From Anaeromyces robustus (Eukaryota; Neocallimastigomycota; Neocallimastigomycetes; Neocallimastigales; Neocallimastigaceae), in assembly GCA_002104895.1 (NCBI GenBank), contig MCFG01000322.1:18282-82281 (forward strand): a stretch of DNA of 64,000 nt. The letters are read 5' to 3'. The notes beneath the pieces are model-generated. The model was not told the origin of the DNA and did no database searches. It saw only the letters and a program-made list of their open reading frames with translations. Numbering within the stretch: position 1 is the stretch's first letter; each line of letters opens with the position of its first letter. The translations under genes and the position numbers were made by a program. Positions 41,721-51,568 of the stretch are shown here, in pieces.

Positions 41721-43265
41721 TGCTGTTTTATTTTTGGTTTTAACTAAGAATTCAAATTGTTTATTAAGGTAAATTTAAATTTTAATTTCGCTTTTTATGC
41801 CTTACAACTTAAAAATAAACCGGCAAAAGCTACTAACTAGAGGTATATACTAGACCTCGAAATAAATATTAAAACTATATAATTAAAGTCGCTTCACCTT
41901 CACGACCAACCTCCAGCCTTCGGTGACTGAAGTTCCTTATTTGCCAGAGCTTACGAAGATATTGAACTTGAACGTCCGATATTGCAGTGCTTTTTATCAC
42001 ACAACAATTCCTTCCCTCAAGAAAGCGTGCTTTTCACACTACCCACTTTTATCAATACCTAAGTAACTAATTGACTATAGTTTCTTAACCTACTAGAAAC
42101 TAGTTACTTACGCCAAACACTCTGTATATGAGCTCTAAACGCTCCTAGTATATTTTATAAATAATTTACCTTAAAAATTAAATAAATATTTGATTACACA
42201 GAAGTTTACAAAGATGTTTTTTTCTTTTAATAATTTTTTCTATTTCACACTGCTGTTCTTTCAGTTTATCAACTTACTCGAGCTGAATGTAGGACTTACG
42301 TCTGTGCCTACCAGCGAGGGCCAATGTGAAACTCGAAATTTAATTATAAAAGAAAAAAGACAGTATAAAAATAAGGATCCTCAGAATGATTCTCCTTATT
42401 AAAAATTTTATTAAGTTTATAAATATATATTTTTTTTTTTTTTTGACTAGAAAAAATTTATTTGAAAAATAATTTAATTTATCTATTCTATAATTTATTC
42501 ATTCACTTAATTTTTTATATTAATTTATATAATTTATTAATATTCATTCACTTAATTTAATTTATTTAATTTTTTAATTTAATTTTATTAATTTTCCGAA
42601 AATATCACTGGCAAGGTAGTACAAAATCTTTTTCAAATGCTATGGGGTACACTATTTTTATCTTTGGGTAGTACAAGGAAATTTTTTCAAAATGTTACAC
42701 AAGGAAAAATTTTTTAACTATTCTAGGGTGGTACAAAATTTCCAATAACTAAGGTTTCTAAGTAGTTCAAAGGCAATTCAAAGTAAAGTAGCTAAGACTA
42801 AGGAGAGAAACTAGGCGGTAGTTCTAAGAACTTGGTTAAACTAAGGACGGGTGGAATCTGGGTGCTTTATTTTTTTACTTTATCAAGAAAAATTTTTATT
42901 CGAGAAGGATACTTGATAGGATGGATACTAGAATTATTCAAGAAAAGTAGACAAAGGGTAAACAAGAAGTAGACAAGACTAAGACAAGACTAAAACTAAG
43001 AATTATACAAGGTAGATAACTAGGAATCAAAGACTAAGGTAGAAGTATCCAAAAACTAAGGCTAAAAGATTATTGCTAGAAAAGGTAGTATCCAGAAACT
43101 AGGAAAAAGTAGTATTCTAAGATTAGACTAAAAGAAGTAGTATCCAAAGGTAGTTCTAAAAGGCGGTAGAATCCAATAAAAGGTAGAGACTAAAAATTGG
43201 TAGCAGATTCCAAAATTTTCGACACTAAGGTTCCAGGCGGTGTTTCTTTTGTTGGGTGCTTTTAT
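41721..43265 (-). other. NA2 5' leader
   Basis: Same organisation as the NA1 leader. The three-way-junction RNA lies at 42243-42331. The T-run near 42430 is shorter than in NA1. Confidence 0.8.
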
Positions 43266-43968
43266 TGTAACGGAACGGTAGTTCCAATATTACAATTGAC
43301 ACCAATATTGAAAACGTACACGAAAAGAAAATAAAATAAAAGAAAGTTAATTATACTTTGTAATATCGGAACACCTTTCCTTTGTTAACCCGGAAGGTCG
43401 GCGTCGATATATATTAGTATAATTTTAATTTATTTTTTATTTAAAATATGTTTTATTAGAATGTAGTTTTATTAATTATTAAAAATTAATAATAACTAAT
43501 CTTTGTAGTATTTCAAACTACTTATGAATTAATTATTACTAATATATATAAAGTTATAAAAGAATAAAAGCACAAAGAAAAATATTTTAACTAAAAGTTT
43601 TACACCTATTTATACTTTTTGCGGAAAAATAGTTTTAAAAATAAAAGTTCATAAAAAATAATAAAAATTGCTAGAAACTAAGATATTTTGTTATAAAATG
43701 AATCTCATAGAAAAATAAAGAAATATTATATAATTTTTTCTTAAAGTTTCTAATTTTATTCCATGTAATTCTATAAAGAAATACAGAAATAAAATACAGA
43801 AACAAATACAGAATAAAATACAGAAATTTATAATAAATAAATTTAAAATAAAATTTTTATAAAATTTGGAACAATGTGTGAGTCGAACCCAGAGTGTTCG
43901 CCCAGATGGTCATAGTTACTAACCACTAGACCATGGTTACTGTTTTACTAATTGAGAGATTCGTTACA
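43266..43968 (-). repeat. NA2 5' LTR
   Basis: 703 bp with a diverged region at 43310-43440 compared with NA1. Confidence 0.9.
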
Positions 43969-44180
43969 ATTATTATTATTATTATTATTATTATTTATTA
44001 TTATTATGTTAAGGATTTGAATGGATTATAGATATAAGCCACATTATATCTATTAAGTATTTATTATTCAGCATGTTTATGCGCCCCAAATCCTTATACA
44101 ATTTAATTATTATTAATTTTATTAATAATACAGTTGAATATAAATTATACTTTTATTTTATTAACAAATTATATTCTTAT
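43969..44180. other. Spacer between head-to-head NA2 and NA3
   Basis: An ATT microsatellite (about 43969-44005), then a small inverted repeat AAGGATTTG...CAAATCCTT bounding about 85 bp with AAGCCACATTATAT, then AT-rich sequence. No gene. Possibly a tiny MITE. Confidence 0.45.
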
Positions 44181-44895
44181 TGTAACGAATCTCTCAATTA
44201 GTAAAATAGTAACCATGGTCTAGTGGTTAGTAACTATGACCATCTGGGCGAACACTCTGGGTTCGACTCACACCTTGTTCCAAATTTTATAAAAATTTTA
44301 TTTTAAATTTATTTATTATAAATTTCTGTATTTTATTCTGTATTTGTTTCTGTATTTTATTTCTGTATTTCTTTATAGAATTACATGGAATAAAATTAGA
44401 AACTTTAAGAAAAAATTATATAATATTTCTTTATTTTTCTATGAGATTCATTTTATATCAAAATATCTTAGTTTCTAGTAATTTTTATTATTTTTTATGA
44501 ACTTTTATTTTTAAAACTATTTTTCCGCAAAAAGTATAAATAGGTGTAAAATCTTTAGTTAAAATATTTTTCTTTGTGCTTTTATTCTTTTATAACTTTA
44601 TATATATTAGTAATAATTAATTCATAAGTAGTTTGAAATACTACAAAGATTAGTTATTATTAATTTTTAATAATTAATAAAACTAAATTCTAATAAAACA
44701 TATTTTAAATAAAAATAAAATAAAACTTAAAACTAAATCTTACTAATATATATATCTCGACACCGACCTTTCAGGTTAACAAAGGAAAGGTGTTCTGATA
44801 TTGCAATAAGTATCTTTTATTTTAAATTTTATTTTGTTTGTGTTTACTTCAGATTTTGGTGTCAATTGTAATATTGGAACTACCGTTCCGTTACA
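44181..44895 (+). repeat. NA3 5' LTR
   Basis: tRNA-like boxes within the first 110 bp (TGGTCTAGTGG, GGTTCGACTC), TATAAATA at 44535-44542, self-primer GTGCTTTTATT at 44576-44586, and end CCGTTACA. Confidence 0.93.
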
Positions 44896-44905
44896 ATAAA
44901 AGCAC
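44535..44905 (+). promoter_or_regulatory. NA3 TATA box, self-primer and primer-binding site
   Basis: TATAAATA 44535-44542; GTGCTTTTATT 44576-44586; complementary AATAAAAGCAC 44895-44905, whose first base is the last LTR base. No TGG start of a tRNA-primed site is present after the LTR. Confidence 0.72.
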
Positions 44906-45714
44906 CCAACAAAAGAAACACCGCCTGGAACCTTAGTGTCGAAAATTTTGGAATCTGCTACCAATTTTTAGTTTCTACCTTTTATTGGATTCTACCGCCT
45001 TTTAGAACTACCTTTGGATACTACTTCTTTTAGTCTAATCTTAGAATACTACTTTTCCTAGTTTCTGGATACTACCTTTTCTAGTAATAATCTTTTAGTC
45101 TTAGCTTTTGGATATTTCTACCTTAGTCTCTGATTCCTAGTTATCTACCTTGAATAATTCCTAGTTTTTAGTCTTGTCTTAGTCTTGTCTACTTCTTGTT
45201 TACCCTTTGTCTACTTTTCTTGAATAATTCTAGTATCCATCCTATCAAGTATCTTTCTCGAATAAAAATTTTTCTTGATAAAGTAAAAAAATAAAGCACC
45301 CAGATTCCACCCGTCCTTAGTTTAACCAAGTTCTTAGAACTACCGCCTAGTTTCTCTCCTTAGTCTTAGCTACTTTACTTTGAATTGCCTTTGAACTACT
45401 TAGAAACCTTAGTTATTGGAAATTTTGTACCACCCTAGAATAGTTAAAAAATTTTCCTTGTGTAACATTTTGAAAAATTTTCCTTGTACTACCCAAAGAT
45501 AAAAATAGTGTACCCCATAGCATTTGGAAAAGATTTTGTACTACCTTGCCAGTGATATTTTCGGAAAATTAATAAAATTAAATTAAAAAATTAAATAAAT
45601 TAAATTAAGTGAATGAATATTAATAAATTAAATAAATTAATATAAAAAATAAGTGAATGAATAAATTATAGAATAGATAAATTAAATTATTTTTCAAAAA
45701 AATTTTTTCTAGTC

Positions 45715-45747
<33 letters not shown>

Positions 45748-46456
45748 TTTATAAACTTAATAAAATTTTTAATAAGGAGAATCATTCTGAGGATCCTTAT
45801 TTTTATACTGTCTTTTTTCTTTTATAATTAAATTTCGAGTTTCACATTGGCCCTCGCTGGTAGGCTCAGACGTAAGTCCTACATTCAGCTCGAGTAAGTT
45901 GATAAACTGAAAGAACAGCAGTGTGAAATAGAAAAAATTATTAAAAGAAAAACATCTTTGTAAACTTCTGTGTAATTAAATATCTATTAAACTCTTAAGG
46001 TAAATTATTTGTAAAATATACTAGGAGCGTTTAGAGCTCATATACAGAGTGTTTGGCGTAAGTAACTAGTTTCTAGTAGGTTAAGAAACTATAGTCAATT
46101 AGTTACTTAGGTATTGATAAAAGTGGGTAGTGTGAAAAGCACGCTTTCTTGGGGGAAGGAATTGTTGTGTGATAAAAAGCACTGCAATATCGGACGTTCA
46201 AGTTCAATACCTTCGTAAGCTCTGGCAAATAAGGAACTTCAGTCACCGAAGGCTGGAGGTTGGTCGTGAAGGTGAAGCGACTTTAATTATATAGTTTTAA
46301 TATTTATTTCGAGGTCTAGTATATACCTCTAGTTAGTAGCTTTTGCCGGTTTATTTTTGAGTTGTAAGGCATAAAAAGCGAAATTAAAATTTAAATTTAC
46401 CTTAATAAACAATTTGAATTCCTAGTCGAGACCAATAATAAATTAATCAAACAAAA
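44896..46456 (+). other. NA3 5' leader
   Basis: Contains the CTACC/TACTAC repeat field (about 44930-45260), an A-tract (45716-45742), the three-way-junction RNA (45840-45928), the hairpin GAGC/GCTC (46025-46039) and the GGAGGTTGGTCGTGAAGG segment near 46255. No long sense ORF. Confidence 0.82.
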
Positions 46457-48259
46457 ATGAACGAAGATAACTTTCTTAATTTAAACGTTATGTACAAAGA
46501 TGGATTCGCTGGAGACCGTCGTTTCTTTAAAGGCTTCCTTGCAAAAATGAACCTTGTCTTCATGTTGCAACCAGAAAAATTTTCTGAAGATCCAGTTAAG
46601 GTTGCATACATCATTTCCAGACTTTACGGTTCTGCAATGAATTGGGCCGCAACTTTAATTGAAAATGTAGACCCATGTTTAGATGACTATGAAGCGTTTA
46701 TATCCAAGTTTAAAGCTACCTTTGGAAATTATGATTCAACCTTCATAGCAAACCAAAAGCTCAGAACCATTAAACAGAGACGTCTTGGAGATGTAAGAAG
46801 CTACATCCTGGAGTTCAATAAATACGCAGATGACTCTTCTTGGAATGAAGCTGCTAAAATGGATGCTTTTCTCGCAGGATTAAACGACAATATTGCAACT
46901 AGAATCTTAGAAATGTTTCCTGGACCACAATCCTTATTCTCTCTTCAAACCATAGCTTCTCGTATAGATTTAAGACTTTCTACGCATAATCAATATTTTA
47001 AATCAAATAATTCAAGTAATCATTCTTTTGGTCGTCATACTAACTCTTTTCAATTTGCTTCGAATAAATCTAATGAAACAATAACTCGTGAAGAAAAAGA
47101 AAGAAGAAGAAAAGAACATCTTTGTTTCTACTGTGGATCAAAAAATCATCAAGTTAATAATTGCCCTTTAAAGAATAAAGTGAATGAAGATGACAATAAA
47201 CCCTCTTCCAGCAATGCTTTTATTTCTAATCCAGAATCCAAACCAAAATCAAGACCTAGACTTTCTGATGATCCATCTTTGAATGCTCCAGTTGCCGAAT
47301 TCAATCTACAAACTTTAAACTCTTCTTGCAATGCTAAACTACTCATCGATTCAGGTTCTCAATTAAATCTTATGGATATACACTTTGCTAAAGAAAACAA
47401 TATTCCTTTTGATTCTGATTCTACTTTTCCTGCCGTTTCTGGAGTAGCCGGAAATCAAACAATTTTTGGTAAAACGTTTCCCATCTCGTTGAAATATAAA
47501 AATCACCTTTGTAAAACAGAATTCTATATTGTGGATCTACCTTCGTATTGTGGTATTCTTGGAATAGATTGGCTCGTAACTCACAATCCCACTATCAATT
47601 TTACAACTAAAGAAATAACTTTCAATTCAAATTACTGTCTTTCAAATTGTTTAATACTCCCAAATTCATTCGTGACGAATTCTCAAAATACAAAATCTGA
47701 TAAATCTTGTAAACCTCATTCTAAAAATAATAATAATCTTGATAATCACTCTGGCAATAAATCTTTCTGTAATACTTCTTGTTTCCACTCAGAACGTACA
47801 AAATCAATTAATTCACAACCTTTGAAAAATAATAATAAACCAACTTATGTTTCTAACTCTTGTGTACTTCCTAGAAAAAATTCTTGTAATAATCCTGTTA
47901 ATCTTAGTACAAATTCTTGTAATCCTGTTAACTCTAGTAATTCTCCTTGTAACTCTGTTAATCTTAGTAACGATTCTTTTAATAATAATTCTTGTAATAA
48001 TCTGAAATCTGGTAATCAATCTGTTTCCTCTGGCAATCCTAATTCTTGCTCAAAATCAAATTCTTCAAATCAACCTATTCAAAATATTAATTTTTCAAAA
48101 CCCAATAATCCAATCTTTTCGAAGGAGAGTGTGAATGATAAAAATAAATCAAATTCAAATTTTTATTCAAAATCAAATAAATATTCTACATGTCAAAATT
48201 TTTTCTTAGCAAATTCAAAAGAAATTATTAACAACTCTTCATTCTTTGCAATCATGTAA
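46457..48259 (+). CDS. gag-pro: NA3 Gag-protease protein, C-terminus lost by frameshift
   Basis: 600 residues from ATG 46457, with Gag, knuckle and protease as in NA1. The frame ends prematurely in NSSFFAIM because of one extra base near 48250 compared with NA4 (ATCATGTAA versus ATCTGTAA). The conserved DAYLPYEDKPPENLP tail is still encoded downstream in another frame to about 48382. The long form of the Cys-Asn repeat section matches NA1 and NA5. Confidence 0.88.
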   Translation: MNEDNFLNLNVMYKDGFAGDRRFFKGFLAKMNLVFMLQPEKFSEDPVKVAYIISRLYGSAMNWAATLIENVDPCLDDYEAFISKFKATFGNYDSTFIANQKLRTIKQRRLGDVRSYILEFNKYADDSSWNEAAKMDAFLAGLNDNIATRILEMFPGPQSLFSLQTIASRIDLRLSTHNQYFKSNNSSNHSFGRHTNSFQFASNKSNETITREEKERRRKEHLCFYCGSKNHQVNNCPLKNKVNEDDNKPSSSNAFISNPESKPKSRPRLSDDPSLNAPVAEFNLQTLNSSCNAKLLIDSGSQLNLMDIHFAKENNIPFDSDSTFPAVSGVAGNQTIFGKTFPISLKYKNHLCKTEFYIVDLPSYCGILGIDWLVTHNPTINFTTKEITFNSNYCLSNCLILPNSFVTNSQNTKSDKSCKPHSKNNNNLDNHSGNKSFCNTSCFHSERTKSINSQPLKNNNKPTYVSNSCVLPRKNSCNNPVNLSTNSCNPVNSSNSPCNSVNLSNDSFNNNSCNNLKSGNQSVSSGNPNSCSKSNSSNQPIQNINFSKPNNPIFSKESVNDKNKSNSNFYSKSNKYSTCQNFFLANSKEIINNSSFFAIM

Positions 48260-48722
48260 TTCAAAATCAATTAAATACAAAAGAAAACAAAACAACAAAT
48301 TTAAAGAATTTAAAGTTGATGCATACCTCCCTTATGAAGATAAACCACCTGAAAATTTACCTTGTTACTTTGTTAAAAAATAAATCAAAATGAAAAAGAA
48401 AAACTTAAATAATGAATCTCAACTATTAAACTATATTTATCAATATTTTTATTAATATCAAACTTAGTATTATTATTAGTTTAAAATCTTAGTTTAGTTT
48501 AGCTTAGTTTAGCTTATTATTATTATTAATATCATGTAAACTTTATTAATATTCATGTATTTTAATTAATATTCATGTATTTTTATTAATATCAAATTAT
48601 ATTATTTTTACACCTATATAGTATAGTTTTAGTATAGTTTAAAAATTTAGTTAAAATTTTTCTTAGTATAGTTTAGCCTAGTTTTAAGATTCGTCTGGTA
48701 TCCGAATCCTGAAGGAGGACCA
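48260..48722 (+). other. NA3 3' region
   Basis: Out-of-frame tail of gag-pro, then TTTAGTTTAGCTTAG and ATGTATTTTTATTAATATC repeats, the hairpin GATTCG/CGAATC (48688-48708) and the purine tract GAAGGAGGACCA before the LTR. Confidence 0.75.
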
Positions 48723-49437
48723 TGTAACGAATCTCTCAATTAGTAAAATAGTAACCATGGTCTAGTGGTTAGTAACTATGACCATCTGGGCGAACACTCT
48801 GGGTTCGACTCACACCTTGTTCCAAATTTTATAAAAATTTTATTTTAAATTTATTTATTATAAATTTCTGTATTTTATTCTGTATTTGTTTCTGTATTTT
48901 ATTTCTGTATTTCTTTATAGAATTACATGGAATAAAATTAGAAACTTTAAGAAAAAATTATATAATATTTCTTTATTTTTCTATGAGATTCATTTTATAT
49001 CAAAATATCTTAGTTTCTAGCAATTTTTATTATTTTTTATGAACTTTTATTTTTAAAACTATTTTTCCGCAAAAAGTATAAATAGGTGTAAAATCTTTAG
49101 TTAAAATATTTTTCTTTGTGCTTTTATTCTTTTATAACTTTATATATATTAGTAATAATTAATTCATAAGTAGTTTGAAATACTACAAAGATTAGTTATT
49201 ATTAATTTTTAATAATTAATAAAACTAAATTCTAATAAAACATATTTTAAATAAAAATAAAATAAAACTTAAAACTAAATCTTACTAATATATATATCTC
49301 GACACCGACCTTTCAGGTTAACAAAGGAAAGGTGTTCTGATATTGCAATAAGTATCTTTTATTTTAAATTTTATTTTGTTTGTGTTTACTTCAGATTTTG
49401 GTGTCAATTGTAATATTGGAACTACCGTTCCGTTACA
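48723..49437 (+). repeat. NA3 3' LTR
   Basis: Nearly identical to the 5' LTR. An ORF reads out of it into NA4 from 49380, a by-product of the fusion. Confidence 0.92.
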
Positions 49438-50527
49438 TGGATATACACTTTGCTAAAGAAAACAATATTCCTTTTGATTCTGATTCTACTTTTCCTGCCG
49501 TTTCTGGAGTAGCCGGAAATCAAACAATTTTTGGTAAAACTTATCCCATCTCGTTGAAATATAAAAATCACCTTTGTAAAACAGAATTCTATATTGTAGA
49601 TTTACCTTCGTATTGCGGTATTCTTGGTATAGATTGGCTCGTAACCCATAATCCCTCTATTAATTTTACAACCAAAGAAATAACTTTTAAATCAAACTAT
49701 TGTCTTTCAAATTGTTTAATTCTTCCAAATTCATTCGTAACAAATTCTCAAAATATAAAATCTGATAAATCTAATAAACCTTATTCTAAAAATAATAATA
49801 ATCTTGAAAACCCCTCTGGCAATAAACCTTCTTGTAATACTTCTTGTTTCCATTCTGTACGTACAAAATCAAGTAATTCTCAACCTTTGAAAAATAATAA
49901 TAAACCAATTCATGTTTCTAACTCTTGTGTACTTCCTAGTAAAAATTCTTGTAATCCTGTTAACCTTGGTACAAATTCTTGTAATACTGTTAATCTTAGT
50001 AATAATTCCTGTAATCCTAGTAATCAATCTTTTTCCTCTGATAATCCTAATTCTTGTTTGAAATCCTATACTCAAAATCAACCTATTCAAAATATTAATC
50101 TTTCAAAACCCAATAATCCAATCCTTTCGAAGGAGAGTGTGAATGATAAAAATAAATCAAATTCATATTTTTATTCAAAATCAAATAAATATTCTACATG
50201 TCAAAATTTTTTCTTAGCAAATTCAAAAGAAATTATTAACAACTCTTCATACTTTGTAATCTGTAATTCAAAATCAATTAAATACAAAAGAAAACAAAAC
50301 AACAAATTTAAAGAATTTAAAGTTGATGCATACCTCCCTTATGAAGATAAACCACCTGAAAATTTACCCTGTTATTTTGTTAAAAACAAATCAAAATGAA
50401 AAAGAAAAACTTAAATAATGAATCTCAACTATTAAACCTATTTTATCAATATTTTTATCAAACTTAGTATTATTATTAGTTTAAAATCTTAGTTTAGTTT
50501 AGTTTAGTTTCCCTTATTATTATTATC
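49438..50527 (+). pseudogene. NA4: 3' half of an NA gag-pro element
   Basis: Starts abruptly at the codons for MDIHFAKENNIPFDSD, within the protease just after the catalytic D-S-G, so the active site is missing. The frame is open to 50399 and ends with DAYLPYEDKPPENLP. The repeat section and the KYSTCQNFFLANSKEI segment match NA2. The 3' untranslated part is cut at 50527 by Gyp-A. Confidence 0.88.
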
Positions 50528-51128
50528 TGTAATGATTGAGTGGAGTTTATTAGCAACAGGCCCGCAAGCTTGAGTAACTCGAAATAATGGACAACACGAA
50601 AGATCTAAGAAAGGTAAAAGACACAGTTAATTAAAAATATGTTTTATAATAAAATGTTTTATTAATTTTTATTAAATTTAAAATATAATAATTTATTAAT
50701 TAGTTAGTGTAATATTTCGAATTACTTATTTAACTAGTTAATAAAAACGCGAAGAAAAAATATTTCTTTTGTCGAAATTTTACACGTATTTATACTTTTT
50801 ACGGAAAAATAGTTTTCGTTTGTAAAAAGTATTAAAAGTTCTAGAAACTTAGATTTTTTGATTTAAAATGAATCTCGGATAAATAAAATTTAAAATAAAA
50901 AGAAAAACTAGAATCTTTTAGAATTTAATCGATAAGATTTTATCGATTAAATTCGAGTAATTTCTTCAACAAGGAAAAGTGTAGAAAATTTTGATAATAA
51001 ATTTTTAAAATAAAATTTTTCCAAAATTGGAAAGAGTGAGAGTCGAACCCGAGAGGTTCGGCCTGATGGTTCTAGTGTCTGACCACTAGACCATGGTTAC
51101 TATTTTACTAATTCTGAGTTTCGTTACA
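50528..51128 (-). repeat. Gyp-A 3' LTR
   Basis: TGTAATG...CGTTACA on the plus strand, 601 bp. The sense start carries the hairpin CTAGTG/CACTAG and GGTTCGACTC. Confidence 0.92.
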
Positions 51129-51568
51129 TGGTCCTCCTCTAGGATTCGGATACCAGACGAATCTCAAAATTAGGCTAAACTATACCATAAAAATTTTATT
51201 AATATTTATAAATTATTTTTGTGTAAAATTTCGAATTTATATAATGATAAAAATTTTGATAATAATAATAGAGAATTACATGATATTAATAATAAAATTA
51301 CATGATATTAATAATAAAATTACATGATATTAATAATAAAATTACATGATATTAATAATATAATTACATGAATATTGATATTAATAAAGTTATAATATTT
51401 TAATAGTAATAAAACTAACTAAATTTTAAACTAAGTATAAATATATTTTGACTATAGTAATAGAATAAATTTGATATTAATAAAGTAAATAATATTTAAA
51501 TTTTTTTACAGTAATATTAATAATTAATAGAGTGTTTAAGATTCATTTTTAAAATCTAAGTTTTTTCT
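51129..51568 (-). other. Gyp-A 3' untranslated region
   Basis: Polypurine tract and hairpin (51143-51163) next to the LTR, then four direct repeats of about 21 bp (AATTACATGATATTAATAAT) at about 51274-51360. No gene. Confidence 0.78.

Larger units (their letters stand above)
39126..43968 (-). mobile_element. NA2: non-autonomous gag-pro LTR element, 3' LTR truncated
   Basis: 5' LTR 43266-43968, leader, intact gag-pro gene and a 3' LTR of which only 39126-39517 remains. The missing part is the sense 3' end (R-U5), the cut lying a few bases from the proposed transcription start. Belongs to a subfamily with NA4 (same short Cys-Asn repeat region). Confidence 0.9.
44181..49437 (+). mobile_element. 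NA3: non-autonomous gag-pro LTR element
   Basis: LTRs 44181-44895 and 48723-49437 (715 bp each) flank a plus-strand leader and gag-pro gene. Flanks CTTAT and TGGAT do not form a target duplication. The right LTR is fused directly to the middle of another NA gag-pro gene (NA4), indicating recombination. With NA2 it forms an inverted repeat with arms of about 4.8 kb. Confidence 0.92.

Noticed and set aside
44181-44300. A functional tRNA gene in each NA or Gyp-A LTR
   Set aside because: A and B boxes are present, but acceptor and T stems do not pair and no sound anticodon arm forms, so I treat it only as a tRNA-like promoter motif.
49380-50399. A complete 339-residue gene starting in the NA3 LTR
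   Set aside because: The first 19 codons are LTR sequence read by chance into the truncated NA4 gene.
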